A stretch of DNA of 64,000 nt. Origin: Pseudodesulfovibrio alkaliphilus. GTDB lineage: Bacteria > Desulfobacterota > Desulfovibrionia > Desulfovibrionales > Desulfovibrionaceae. This document shows positions 16,953 to 25,836 of this stretch, in pieces. The position numbers and the translations under genes were made by a program. Numbering within the stretch: position 1 is the stretch's first letter; every line of letters starts with the position of its first letter. The notes beneath the pieces are model-generated. The model searched no databases. It worked only from the letters and a program-made list of their open reading frames with translations, and was not told the DNA's origin. Location of the stretch: positions 1 through 64,000 of the forward strand of contig NZ_WODC01000009.1 of NCBI RefSeq assembly GCF_009729555.1, read 5' to 3'.

Positions 16953-17294
16953 ATGGGAAACACATCACTCGCAAGCAAGGCATTGTCCATCGACGCCGCC
17001 AGGACGTTGAAACAGCTGGGTGCTGACATCAAGGAGGCGCGCGTGCGCCGGGGGATGACGCAGGTCGAGCTGGCCACACGGGCATCGACCAGCCATGCCA
17101 CGTTGATCCGGTTGGAGCGCGGCGAGCCGTCTGTGGGCCTCGGCATCCTGGTGCAGGTGCTGGACGTGCTGGGCCTGGTGGAAGGGCTCGCCAGGGTGGC
17201 CGACCCGGACACGGACGAGGTGGGGAAGTCTCTCCAGCAGATGAAAAGCCCGAAACGGGTCCGCGCCAGGAAGCGTGACGACCTTGACTTCTAG
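16953..17294 (+). CDS. hipB: HipB-like antitoxin (XRE helix-turn-helix)
   Basis: 113 residues. An XRE/Cro HTH at about residues 20-80: LGADIKEARVRRGMTQVELA then TRASTSHATLIRLERGEPS. It lies 8 bases upstream of hipA. In such pairs the HTH protein binds and neutralises the HipA kinase and represses the operon. ATG 16953 has CGAGGT upstream; an in-frame start at 16926 is less likely. The basic tail (KSPKRVRARKRDDLDF) could contact DNA or HipA. Confidence 0.85.
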   Translation: MGNTSLASKALSIDAARTLKQLGADIKEARVRRGMTQVELATRASTSHATLIRLERGEPSVGLGILVQVLDVLGLVEGLARVADPDTDEVGKSLQQMKSPKRVRARKRDDLDF

Positions 17295-17302
17295 GAGGCA
17301 CC

Positions 17303-18565
17303 ATGGCCACGGACAAGACCTACGTCTATCTCCACCTCGGCGGCGAGTTCGTCCCGGCAGGGCTGCTGACCATGCACCAGGATGGCCGGGAGGTGGTCTC
17401 CACCTTCGCCTATGGCCGCCGCTATCTGGAACGAAAGGATGCCGCGCCGGTTGATCCGCTCCAGTTGCCGCTGGGGCGGAACGAACACCACGCCAAGGGC
17501 GTTTTCCGGGCGTTTCAGGACGCCAGCCCGGATGGCTGGGGCCGCCATCTGCTGGATCGGGCTGCGGAACGGGACGGGGTTGTCCCCTCGGAATTCGACT
17601 ACCTGACCGTCCTGAACCAGGCGGACCGCATCGGGGCCCTCGCCTTTGGCCCGGACCTGAATGGCCCGCGCCCGGCCACCCCTGCTTGGCGGCCCGAGGA
17701 AATCCCCGGCGACCGGCTCGACCTGGGCGAAATGCTCCGGGACGTGGATGCGGTCCTCAATCACGAGGACTTGCCCGCAGGTCAGCGGCGCTTCCTGATC
17801 CGAGGCTCGTCCTTGGGCGGCGCACAACCCAAGGCAGCCATCGAGTACGAGGGGCGGCCCTGGATCGCCAAGTTCTCACGCGAGTTGGAACAATGGCCGA
17901 CCTGCCGCATCGAACTGGCGGCAATGCGGCTGGCCGAGAAGTGCGGCATCCGAGTTCCCGAGTGCCGGGTGGTGGACGTGGGCGGGCGGGACGTCTTCCT
18001 GACCGCACGATTCGACCGGGAAGGAGACCCGCCCATGCGCCGTCATTTCCTGTCGGCCATGACGCTCACCGGGGCAGACAGCCTGACAGACGGCACATAC
18101 GGCGATATCGCCCTGGCCATCCGCCGTTTCGGGGTGGCGGACCACCTCAAGGCGGACCTTGGGGAGCTGTTCCGCCGCATGGTCTTCAACATCCTGTGCA
18201 ACAACTGGGACGACCATCTCAAGAACCACGGTTTCCTGTATGATCCGGCAAGCGGCAAATGGCGACTCTCGCCCGCATACGACATAGTGCCCCAACCCCG
18301 GCGCGACGGCGACGACGCCAGCCGCCTGACCCTGGGCATCGGCAAACAGGGCCGGGTCGCCACCCTCGACAACGCGTTGTCACGGTGCGCCGATTTCGAC
18401 CTCGATTTGCCCAAAGCCCGTGAGATATCCCACGGCATGGCGGCATTGGTGCGCGCAACCTGGCGGGAGCAGAACGATCGGGCGGGTGTGCCGGAGATGA
18501 AAAGTCGGTTGATCGAGGAGGCGTACCGGGACGCCATTTCAGGGCGCGAAGAGGATCTACCTTAA
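17303..18565 (+). CDS. hipA: HipA-family serine/threonine kinase toxin
   Basis: 420 residues, near the family's usual ~430. An N-terminal HipA coupling domain, then the kinase: glycine-rich SSLGGAQPKA near residue 170, the catalytic loop CNNWDDHLKN near residues 298-308, and SPAYDIVP near 322, which replaces the DFG motif in this family. E. coli HipA phosphorylates glutamyl-tRNA synthetase and causes persistence; the target here is not predictable. Start ATG 17303 has TAGGAGG upstream. Key motifs are intact, so the toxin is probably active. Its position beside an IS66 remnant suggests acquisition with mobile DNA. Confidence 0.92.
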   Translation: MATDKTYVYLHLGGEFVPAGLLTMHQDGREVVSTFAYGRRYLERKDAAPVDPLQLPLGRNEHHAKGVFRAFQDASPDGWGRHLLDRAAERDGVVPSEFDYLTVLNQADRIGALAFGPDLNGPRPATPAWRPEEIPGDRLDLGEMLRDVDAVLNHEDLPAGQRRFLIRGSSLGGAQPKAAIEYEGRPWIAKFSRELEQWPTCRIELAAMRLAEKCGIRVPECRVVDVGGRDVFLTARFDREGDPPMRRHFLSAMTLTGADSLTDGTYGDIALAIRRFGVADHLKADLGELFRRMVFNILCNNWDDHLKNHGFLYDPASGKWRLSPAYDIVPQPRRDGDDASRLTLGIGKQGRVATLDNALSRCADFDLDLPKAREISHGMAALVRATWREQNDRAGVPEMKSRLIEEAYRDAISGREEDLP

Positions 18566-18780
18566 TGGTCTGTCCAACGATATAACGCGAGCAGAGCCTG
18601 CCAATGACAAGTGCGGCATTGAAATGCCTGCCTCGATAGAGTAGAATAAGCATGGCAGAATATGTTCTCATGGCAAACATTCCTGCTTCACATTGTTTGG
18701 TTTTTTGTCTGCCTGGAGTGTCTCGCATTGAGCGTCGTCTCAACGAGGGATCTGTCGACTGAGGAGTTTTCACAACTTTG

Positions 18781-21555
18781 ATGAAGAAGACGGTTCTTTC
18801 CTTCGCCCGAAAAACACTGACACTGACTGTGCCGGTGGTGGCTGTCTTTGCGCTTGTGCTTGGTATAACCGGAATCGCTCTTTACGACTATGGGGAGCGG
18901 CTTCTGGGGGAACCCCAATCGAGGCAGATCGAGGTGGAGGCGGCGCTCATCGCGTCCCGCCTGGAAGAGGCCGCCTCGGACATGCGTTTTCTGGCGCATA
19001 GCCACACCATGAACACCTGGCTGAATAACCCCACCTTCGATCAGTTGGAGTTGCTGGGTTTCGACTTCCTGCACCTGGTCCGAGACAAGGACCTGCTGCT
19101 TCAGGTCCGACTTCTCGGGATCAACGGGGATGAATTGATCCGGGCCGAGGTGGACGCGGCAGAGCGTGCTTTTTTGCGGCCAGTCCAAGATCTGCAGAAC
19201 AAGGCGGGACGGACTTACTTTGGCTTGGCCATGGAACTGCCCCATGGCGCCCTCCATGTGTCCCGGTTTGACCTGAATATGGAAAACGGTCTCGTTGAGC
19301 GACCTTTTCGCCCCACAGTGCGTCTGTCCATGCCGCTTTTCGACGACGAGAACATCCGTCGTGGTGTACTGGTATTCAATCTGCGCGGGGCAGCCATCCT
19401 TGATTGGCTGAGTGAAATTTCCGGCCAAGAAGGCTGGCAATTTTTGGTGACCAATGACCAAGGGTATTGGTTGAAGGGGCCTGCCCCGGATCAGGAGTGG
19501 GGATTCATGCTCCCCCAAAGAGCATCTGAAAACATGGGCAACGCCTACCCGGATGCCTGGGAATCAATCAGCTGGAGTGAGTCGGGACGCATAGCCACCG
19601 AGGAAGGACTCTTTATTTTCACCAGCATCCTCCCCTCGCGGGCGATGCTTGGAATGAGGTCTCCACACCGGGGCTCCGCCGAACTGTCTGGAGTTGAATC
19701 AGGCGACACCCGGTGGGTTCTCGTTGCACATCTGCCACCCGGCGAATTGGCGAGACACACCGCTTCGCTGGGGAGTCCTCTCTTCATCTCCTTCGGTGTC
19801 GGAAGCATCATTATCATATTGTTCTCGCTACTGTTGGTCCGGGTGCACGAGCGACTGGTAAAAGCCAAAAACCATGAAGAAAACCAGTCCAAAGAGCTCG
19901 TGGAAAGCGTCATGAAGATGGGAGAGCTGGTCAAGGCCAACAGGCGTGTCATTTCCCAGCTTCACGAGGCCAACGCAAAGCTCGAAAGCGTGCTGCACGC
20001 CGCGACCCAAGTGGCCGTCATTGCCACCGATCCCCACGGGACCATAACCATGTTCAATGCCGGAGCCGAGAACCTGCTGGGCTATCCGGCCAAGGAAATG
20101 ATCGGCTTGCATACGCCCGAAGCCTTTCACCTGCCCGAGGAAGTGAAGGAGCGTGGCCAAGAGTTGACCGAGGCCCTGGGCCGTGAGGTGGCAGGCTTTG
20201 AGGTGTTCGTGGAATCAGCCCGGCAGGGCGGGTTTGAAAGCCGTGAGTGGACCTTTGTGCGCAAAGACGGCTCACGGCTCGACATGGAGCTTGTGGTGAC
20301 CCCGATCCGCAGTGGGATGACCACGACGGGGTATCTCGGCATCGCCGTGGACGTGACCCAGCGCAACAAGGCGCTTCGGCAGCTCGAATACAACCGGGCC
20401 AGACTCGACGGCATCGTGAGCGCTGCCGTGGACGGGATCTTCACTATGGACACCAGAGGATTCATCACCACGGCGAACAAGGCCGGGGCGGCGCTTTTTG
20501 GCTACGCGCCAGAAGAGATCGTGGGCCGCAAGGTGAACATGCTCATGGACGAGCCGCATCGAACCGAGCACGATAGGTATCTCGAAAAATACCTGACCAG
20601 CGGCGAACCCTCGGTCATCAACGTGGGCGGGCGAGAGGTGCCGGGGTGCCGCCGCGATGGCAGCATCTTTGCGTTGGAACTTGCCGTCAGCGAAGTGCGA
20701 ACGGAAACCCAGCACTTCTTCACCGGCATCATGCGCGACATTACCGAGCGCAAAAAAGCCGAGAAGGCGTTGATGCAGGCCAACAAAGCCCTTGTCGAGA
20801 AACAGCGCATCCTTGACGAAGACATGGCCGCCGCGGCCCAGATTCAACTCAGTCTGCTCCCTAACAAGGCTCCCACGGCACGGGGGTTCTCCATGGACTG
20901 GCTCTTCCTGCCCAGCAATCACGTGGGCGGGGATGTCTTCAACATCCTGCCCCTGCCCGGCGGGCGGATCGGACTCTATCTCATTGACGTGAGCGGACAC
21001 GGCCCGGCAGCGGCCATGGTCACGGTTTCCGTGTCCCAGATCATGCAGCCAGGGTCGGAATTCGTGCAGGACGAAAGGGGCCACCTTGAACCGGATGAGG
21101 TCCTGCGCAGGGTGGATCGGGCCATCCCCCTGGATCGTTTCGACCGCTTCTGCACCATGTTCTATATGATTTTCGACCCTGCGGTGCGTACCATTGTCTC
21201 CTCCGGTGCAGGCCACCCTCCGCCGATTCTGGCACGACCCGGACATCCCCCCATCCCGCTGTCGGCGGGTGGAACGGTGATAGGTTTGGGCGAGCCGGTG
21301 CCGTTCGTCTCGCAGCGAACCGAGGTCCGGAAGGGAGACGTGCTTCTCCTGTACACCGATGGTTGCACCGAGCACGCAAACTCCGCCGGGCAACAGTTCG
21401 GTCATACCCGACTGGAAAACGTGCTGACGGCCTCCCTCCATCTGGAACCGGACGCCATTCTGGAGCAACTGCGGCTGGAATTGGAGCGTTTCGGCGAAGG
21501 AGCCGAGCCGGAGGACGACATCTCGCTGATCTGCATCAAGTTCAACGACGACTGA
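18781..21555 (+). CDS. Membrane sensor with two PAS domains and SpoIIE/RsbU phosphatase
   Basis: 924 residues. Membrane helix about 14-34, a large extracytoplasmic sensing domain (35-330), second helix about 333-353 (FGVGSIIIILFSLLLV), a linker coiled coil, PAS 1 (from ~397), PAS 2 (from ~538, ending in ITERKKAEKAL), a signalling helix (~655-690) and a C-terminal PP2C-type SpoIIE domain (AAQIQLSLLP, NHVGGDVFN, LYLIDVSGHGPAAAMV, SGAGHPPP). The metal-binding aspartates are visible. It should dephosphorylate the STAS protein encoded next in response to an external signal. GAGGAG lies 14 bases before ATG 18781; TTG 18778 is an alternative start. Confidence 0.93.
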   Translation: MKKTVLSFARKTLTLTVPVVAVFALVLGITGIALYDYGERLLGEPQSRQIEVEAALIASRLEEAASDMRFLAHSHTMNTWLNNPTFDQLELLGFDFLHLVRDKDLLLQVRLLGINGDELIRAEVDAAERAFLRPVQDLQNKAGRTYFGLAMELPHGALHVSRFDLNMENGLVERPFRPTVRLSMPLFDDENIRRGVLVFNLRGAAILDWLSEISGQEGWQFLVTNDQGYWLKGPAPDQEWGFMLPQRASENMGNAYPDAWESISWSESGRIATEEGLFIFTSILPSRAMLGMRSPHRGSAELSGVESGDTRWVLVAHLPPGELARHTASLGSPLFISFGVGSIIIILFSLLLVRVHERLVKAKNHEENQSKELVESVMKMGELVKANRRVISQLHEANAKLESVLHAATQVAVIATDPHGTITMFNAGAENLLGYPAKEMIGLHTPEAFHLPEEVKERGQELTEALGREVAGFEVFVESARQGGFESREWTFVRKDGSRLDMELVVTPIRSGMTTTGYLGIAVDVTQRNKALRQLEYNRARLDGIVSAAVDGIFTMDTRGFITTANKAGAALFGYAPEEIVGRKVNMLMDEPHRTEHDRYLEKYLTSGEPSVINVGGREVPGCRRDGSIFALELAVSEVRTETQHFFTGIMRDITERKKAEKALMQANKALVEKQRILDEDMAAAAQIQLSLLPNKAPTARGFSMDWLFLPSNHVGGDVFNILPLPGGRIGLYLIDVSGHGPAAAMVTVSVSQIMQPGSEFVQDERGHLEPDEVLRRVDRAIPLDRFDRFCTMFYMIFDPAVRTIVSSGAGHPPPILARPGHPPIPLSAGGTVIGLGEPVPFVSQRTEVRKGDVLLLYTDGCTEHANSAGQQFGHTRLENVLTASLHLEPDAILEQLRLELERFGEGAEPEDDISLICIKFNDD

Positions 21556-21570
21556 CCAAGGAGTAAGGAA

Positions 21571-21915
21571 ATGGAAGAACGGACCATGGGCAATGCGGTG
21601 ATCCTGCGACCCAGGGAGGAAAGGTTGGACGCAGCCAATTCCGGACTGCTCAAGAGTCGCTTTGTGGACATGGTCAACGACGGCCATCGTTCCTTCGTCA
21701 TCGACCTTTCAGCAGTGGACTTCATGGACTCCACGGGGTTGGCGGCCCTCATGAGCTGTCTAAAAACTCTGGGCGGCCAGGGGGAGATCGTTCTGGCGTC
21801 GCTCACCGGGAAGGTGCGCAAGCTCTTTGCGCTGACCCGGCTCGATCAGGGCGTGTTCCGCCTCTTTGCCTCCACCGAGGAAGCCTTGGCTGCCTTGGAT
21901 GGCAAAGGAGGCTGA
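21571..21915 (+). CDS. STAS-domain anti-sigma-factor antagonist (RsbV/SpoIIAA-like)
   Basis: 114 residues comprising one STAS domain. The motif FVIDLSAVDFMDSTGLAALM places the phosphorylatable serine at about residue 54. AAGGAGTAAGGAA precedes ATG 21571. It lies 15 bases after the phosphatase gene and 1 base before the kinase gene. In partner switching the unphosphorylated form binds the RsbW-type kinase and frees its target. Confidence 0.93.
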   Translation: MEERTMGNAVILRPREERLDAANSGLLKSRFVDMVNDGHRSFVIDLSAVDFMDSTGLAALMSCLKTLGGQGEIVLASLTGKVRKLFALTRLDQGVFRLFASTEEALAALDGKGG

Positions 21916-21916
21916 C

Positions 21917-22342
21917 ATGCCCGGCATCTCTCTCTCCATTCCGAGCCGGGCCGATGCCGTGCGCTGGGCCTGTCTTGCAATTCGCGGTCTTTTGCAAGGT
22001 GTAACGTTGGATGACGAGGAGAAGTATCATGTGGAACTGGCCGTGAGCGAAGCGGCCACCAACTCCCTGCGTCACGCCTACAACGGCGAGCCGGGTCACG
22101 AGATCGGACTTCGGGTCTCCATTGATCGGGAAAAGGTGGTGGTTGAGATCGTCGACACCGGCAGGTCGCTTGATCCCTGCCTGCTGGAATGCGCCTGCCT
22201 TCCGCCGGAAACGGAAGCCCGTCAGGACTCCGGGGGGCGGGGCCTCTTTCTCATCCGCGAGGTCATGGACGAGGTCCGGGTCGGACGGGTGGACGGGCGC
22301 AACGTGCTGCGCATGACCAAAAGCCACAAAGGGTTGAAGTAG
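21917..22342 (+). CDS. RsbW-like serine kinase / anti-sigma factor (HATPase)
   Basis: 141 residues with a GHKL ATPase fold: N-box HVELAVSEAATNSLRHAY, G1-like EIVDTGRSLDP, G2-like SGGRGLFLIREVMDEV. ATG 21917 follows GGAGG and nearly abuts the STAS gene. It should phosphorylate the STAS protein and bind a target when it is phosphorylated. No sigma factor is encoded nearby; the target may be elsewhere or be a non-sigma effector. It converges, 4 bases apart, on the exopolysaccharide operon. Confidence 0.92.
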   Translation: MPGISLSIPSRADAVRWACLAIRGLLQGVTLDDEEKYHVELAVSEAATNSLRHAYNGEPGHEIGLRVSIDREKVVVEIVDTGRSLDPCLLECACLPPETEARQDSGGRGLFLIREVMDEVRVGRVDGRNVLRMTKSHKGLK

Positions 22343-22346
22343 TCCG

Positions 22347-23147
22347 CTACAGGGTGCCGATGTAAAGCATGACCATTGTGTTGTAGTTGGAGAAGAGCCT
22401 GCCTTCCAGATCCTTTATGGCACGCAGATACAACGAGGCCGTCTCGTCGCCCAGCGCCGCCCGGAACAGGTCCAGATACAGCTCCGGTTCCATGGCCCGA
22501 CGGAGCTCCTCAAGATCAAGGGTTTCGAATCCGGCCTTGGGCCGATCAAGGCATGCCTGTCGAAGCGTTTGGAGATAACGCATGTTTCCCCGCACGCGCT
22601 GGTCGATGTCGCCAAGGACCGTCTCTCGAAAGGCATGGTATTCCTCCGGTGTGTATTCGCCAAGACGCGAGAAGTACGCCGAGAGGTGACGCAGATAGAT
22701 AAGCACACCGCGCTTGAGCAGCACGGAGTCCTTGATCACGCGCAGCAGAATGTTCTCCAGGGTTCTCATTCCACCAAGATCAATGGCGATTTCTCGACTG
22801 TCCACCTCAAAGAACACCCCGTATTTGTCCGGAGCACCACGTGTCAACTGGAGGCCGATTCTCTGCTCTTCGTCCCCGGGGTGCCACTGCTCACGAACCA
22901 CCGAGCCGATGGTAAGGGTGTTGCCGTCCATGGAAAACGGTACATGCAGGTTGATCTCGTCGTCCATATGCAGCCGCTCGCGGCTGGCCAGCCAGCGGGG
23001 GATTGATATGCCCACGCCGCCCTGACTCACATCAACAAGCATATATTGGAATGGTTGAAAATCGCTGGTGCGCAACCCGATGAAGGGCAGCACCACTGAG
23101 GCGATGTCGAGTCGCTTGTACTGCCGGGAATCGGCTGCCTGGGTCAT
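22347..23147 (-). CDS. PilZ-domain protein, last gene of the exopolysaccharide operon
   Basis: 266 residues. An N-terminal PilZ domain with both c-di-GMP motifs: R8-x3-R12 (RQYKR) and D39-x-S-x-x-G44 (DVSQGG). The C-terminal half is helical and not recognised. ATG 23147 overlaps the stop of the GH26 gene (ATGA). The GT2 synthase in this operon lacks its own PilZ domain, so this protein probably supplies c-di-GMP control in trans, as Alg44 does for alginate (inference). Confidence 0.9.
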   Translation of the reverse strand: MTQAADSRQYKRLDIASVVLPFIGLRTSDFQPFQYMLVDVSQGGVGISIPRWLASRERLHMDDEINLHVPFSMDGNTLTIGSVVREQWHPGDEEQRIGLQLTRGAPDKYGVFFEVDSREIAIDLGGMRTLENILLRVIKDSVLLKRGVLIYLRHLSAYFSRLGEYTPEEYHAFRETVLGDIDQRVRGNMRYLQTLRQACLDRPKAGFETLDLEELRRAMEPELYLDLFRAALGDETASLYLRAIKDLEGRLFSNYNTMVMLYIGTL

Positions 23148-24187
23148 GACCGTTGCTCCCGGGCTGGCAGGTCAAGCGCATCAGAGCGAGGCGCGAATAT
23201 CCCGACGAGGGGGCGCAACTTGGCCGGATCACTGCCGCTCGTAAGCCGCCAGTCGCGCTCCTTGTCCGCGTCGAACCAACAAAGCCCGGCCAATCCCCAG
23301 CTTCGGGCCGTATGCACGGCGTCCTTGATCCAGGCGGTCTTGTCGCCGCCCTGAGCAACGCTGGCAGTCTCGAAGACCACCACCGGCTTGTGCGGGGCCA
23401 GGGTGCGCAACTCCTCGTAGAGCGGGGAGAATATCTCGGCAAAGGCGGTGAACCGGCTGTTCCAGCCGTGCTCCTGCTCGGTAAAGGTCGTGCCCCAGTT
23501 GTAGCCATCCATGCCCAGCACGTCCACGGCGTCGTCCCCCGGATAGTAGGCGCTGGCAGTGTTCCAGTCCGCGCCGTCGCGCACGGGGTGCGGCAGGGAT
23601 TCCGCATTGGGACAAAAGGCGAAGAGCACGTTGTCCGCTCCCTGAAGAAGAAATCGCTCGCGTATGTGGCGGAACATGGCGCGGTATCGGCCTGGACTTT
23701 GCGGGCCGTATTCGCTCCCGCTTCCGCCCCAGTGGTAACGGCTCAGGTTCATCTCGTGGGCAAAGCGCAGGATGATGCGCTCCCCGCTGTCCCTGGCCGA
23801 CACGGCAAAGGCGTCGATATAGTCATTCCAATGGCCGTCAAGAATCTCGCTGGCGGCAACTGCGGTTTCCTTTCCTGATTCAACCGTCATGGGCTCCCAG
23901 GTGATGACGGGCACGGCTCCGGCGTCCCGGATGGTTTGTATGGCTTGGTCGGGGAACGCGGGCTGCCTGTCGGCTGGCCAGTGCACGAAGAAGACGACCA
24001 GGGAAACGGGCCACCCCAGCGTCTTGCGTACGCTGTCGATGGCCTCGTGTGAGGGCTCACCGTGCAGGGCCAAGCCAAACCCCGGAGGCGGAGACGACTG
24101 GCAGCCGGTGGTTATTGCAAGCAGCGCAAGCAGCGCAGCCAGGAAGCGGACACCATCCGCGCCACTGCGTCGCCTGACCGCGCTCAT
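23144..24187 (-). CDS. GH26-like glycoside hydrolase lipoprotein
   Basis: 347 residues. Signal peptide with a lipobox ending at Cys29 (LLAITTGC), then a TIM-barrel domain resembling GH26 beta-mannanases: ILRFAHEMN with the probable acid/base Glu145 and VVVFETAS with the probable nucleophile Glu273, plus VDVLGMDGYNWG. ATG 24187 overlaps the stop of the GT2 gene (ATGA). In a secretion operon such an enzyme may trim or release the polymer made by the synthase, as BcsZ and AlgL do in their systems. The TTGC lipobox is not ideal; it could instead be a periplasmic protein. Confidence 0.85.
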   Translation of the reverse strand: MSAVRRRSGADGVRFLAALLALLAITTGCQSSPPPGFGLALHGEPSHEAIDSVRKTLGWPVSLVVFFVHWPADRQPAFPDQAIQTIRDAGAVPVITWEPMTVESGKETAVAASEILDGHWNDYIDAFAVSARDSGERIILRFAHEMNLSRYHWGGSGSEYGPQSPGRYRAMFRHIRERFLLQGADNVLFAFCPNAESLPHPVRDGADWNTASAYYPGDDAVDVLGMDGYNWGTTFTEQEHGWNSRFTAFAEIFSPLYEELRTLAPHKPVVVFETASVAQGGDKTAWIKDAVHTARSWGLAGLCWFDADKERDWRLTSGSDPAKLRPLVGIFAPRSDALDLPAREQRS

Positions 24188-25836
24188 GAACGCTTCTCCT
24201 CCGGATAGTTGAACCAGAATATCGAGGAGAGCAACAGGAAGTGATAGAAGCACCAGAAGGCGTTGGTGAGCAGGGCCAGGGGGTTGTCTCCTTCGTACCA
24301 CAGCCTCAGCCCGCCCCACCAGACGGCGGAATAGCAGGCCACGGCCAGGAGAACCTGTAACCAGAGAGCGTACAGGGGCAGGGAAGTGGCTCCGGCCTTG
24401 GGCGTGATGCCAAAGGTGCCGCGAAAGCCGAGTATGCCGAGCAGGGACGCCTTCATGTACACGGGAAAACACAATGCCTGAAGCAGGATGCCCTGGGCCA
24501 GTTCCCTGAACGAATAGCGACGCTGACTCATGGAAAACAGGAAGAGCGACAGGGTCAGCAGGATGTAAGGGACGAAAAACAGGAAGTATATCTCTGGTTT
24601 GGCAAAGTAGCTGGGCACATTGAAGAAAAGAAACAGCACCGGGCAAAGCATCATGACGAAAAGCACCCAGCCCACGAAATAGTGCGTGCCGGAAAGGAAA
24701 TACTCCCACCACTTGGACGCGCTCATGCGCCGCGGGTTGCGGAAAAAGGCCCCCACGATGGTGCGGAACAGCCCGACGGTGCCGAGCGCCCAGCGAAATT
24801 GCTGTTTGAAGTATCCGCCCAGATCTTCAGGACCCATGCCGAATGCGCAGACCTTGTTCAGGTAGGCAGAGGACCAGCCCTGCTCGTGAAATTTGAGGGA
24901 GGTGGCGAAGTCCTCGGTGACGCTGGACTCCTCAAACCCACCCACGTCCCACAGCGCCTGTCTGTTGAATATGACGTTGGTGCCGCAGCAGAACATGGCG
25001 TCCTGCAGGCTCTTGCCCTCGCAGATGTACTCGTAGAACACCGCCTGCTGGAGGCCGGCGGCACGGGCCACCCGGTTGAACTCGAAGTTGGTGTAGTACT
25101 GCGGGGTCTGGATGAAGGCCAGAGTGGGGTTGTCCTCCATGAAGGCCACCAGTGGTTCCACAAAATCGGGCAGCGGATTCATGTCCGCGTCGAACACGAT
25201 GATGTATTTCTCATCCTGTGCCGAGGGTTCGTCTTCAAAGCTGGTCATGGTGAACCCTTCCGGCGGATTTCCATGCAGGTAATGCAGGAAGTCGTTGATC
25301 ATCCCGGCCTTGGCTCCGCGCCAGGGACGGCGGAAGAGGTTGACGCCGATGCGCTCGCACAGGTCGTCCACGCGGGCGCGATAGTCGGCCAGATCCAGAC
25401 CGGGCTTGTCGTAGCGGGTGTCGTCCAGAAAATAGATGTGCTTGTTGGGGTAGGTCAGGTTGTAGAAACAGGTCAGGGTATCCTCGATGACATCCAACGG
25501 CTCGTGATAGGAGGCGACGATGATGGCGACCGGAGGGTAGCTGCGCAGGGGCGGAACGCGATCCATGGCGATGCGCCTCTCCTGCCTGGGGCTGTGCAGC
25601 ACATGGAAAATGTTCAGGAAGTAACCAAAGGCATGGAGCATGGTGAAGGTCTCGGCCATGAGCAGGGCCATGGCCAACCACTTCTCGGTCCAGTGGTAGT
25701 CGGCGATGATGAAGAGCGAGGTTCGCACCATGAGGTACAGGAAGATGCAGACCATGGCCGCACCCAACAGCAGGGAAAAGGAGGTGGTGGCCATCGGGCC
25801 CCTCGGCTTTGCGCCCGGTGCCGCCCTAGAATCCAT
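24184..25836 (-). CDS. Cellulose-synthase-like processive glycosyltransferase (GT2)
   Basis: 550 residues. Two N-terminal membrane helices, a GT2 domain (about 110-400) and four or more C-terminal helices. Motifs: VASYHEP, LDDTRYDKPG, DADMNP (metal-binding DxD), VTEDFATSLKF (TED) and QQFRW (QxxRW), so all processive beta-glycan synthase signatures are present. It should polymerise a beta-linked glycan from UDP- or GDP-sugar and extrude it. Start ATG 25836 has CCGGAG 6 bases upstream and overlaps the end of the TPR/barrel gene by 11 bp; ATG 25794 is an alternative. No C-terminal PilZ domain, unlike BcsA. Confidence 0.92.
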   Translation of the reverse strand: MDSRAAPGAKPRGPMATTSFSLLLGAAMVCIFLYLMVRTSLFIIADYHWTEKWLAMALLMAETFTMLHAFGYFLNIFHVLHSPRQERRIAMDRVPPLRSYPPVAIIVASYHEPLDVIEDTLTCFYNLTYPNKHIYFLDDTRYDKPGLDLADYRARVDDLCERIGVNLFRRPWRGAKAGMINDFLHYLHGNPPEGFTMTSFEDEPSAQDEKYIIVFDADMNPLPDFVEPLVAFMEDNPTLAFIQTPQYYTNFEFNRVARAAGLQQAVFYEYICEGKSLQDAMFCCGTNVIFNRQALWDVGGFEESSVTEDFATSLKFHEQGWSSAYLNKVCAFGMGPEDLGGYFKQQFRWALGTVGLFRTIVGAFFRNPRRMSASKWWEYFLSGTHYFVGWVLFVMMLCPVLFLFFNVPSYFAKPEIYFLFFVPYILLTLSLFLFSMSQRRYSFRELAQGILLQALCFPVYMKASLLGILGFRGTFGITPKAGATSLPLYALWLQVLLAVACYSAVWWGGLRLWYEGDNPLALLTNAFWCFYHFLLLSSIFWFNYPEEKRS

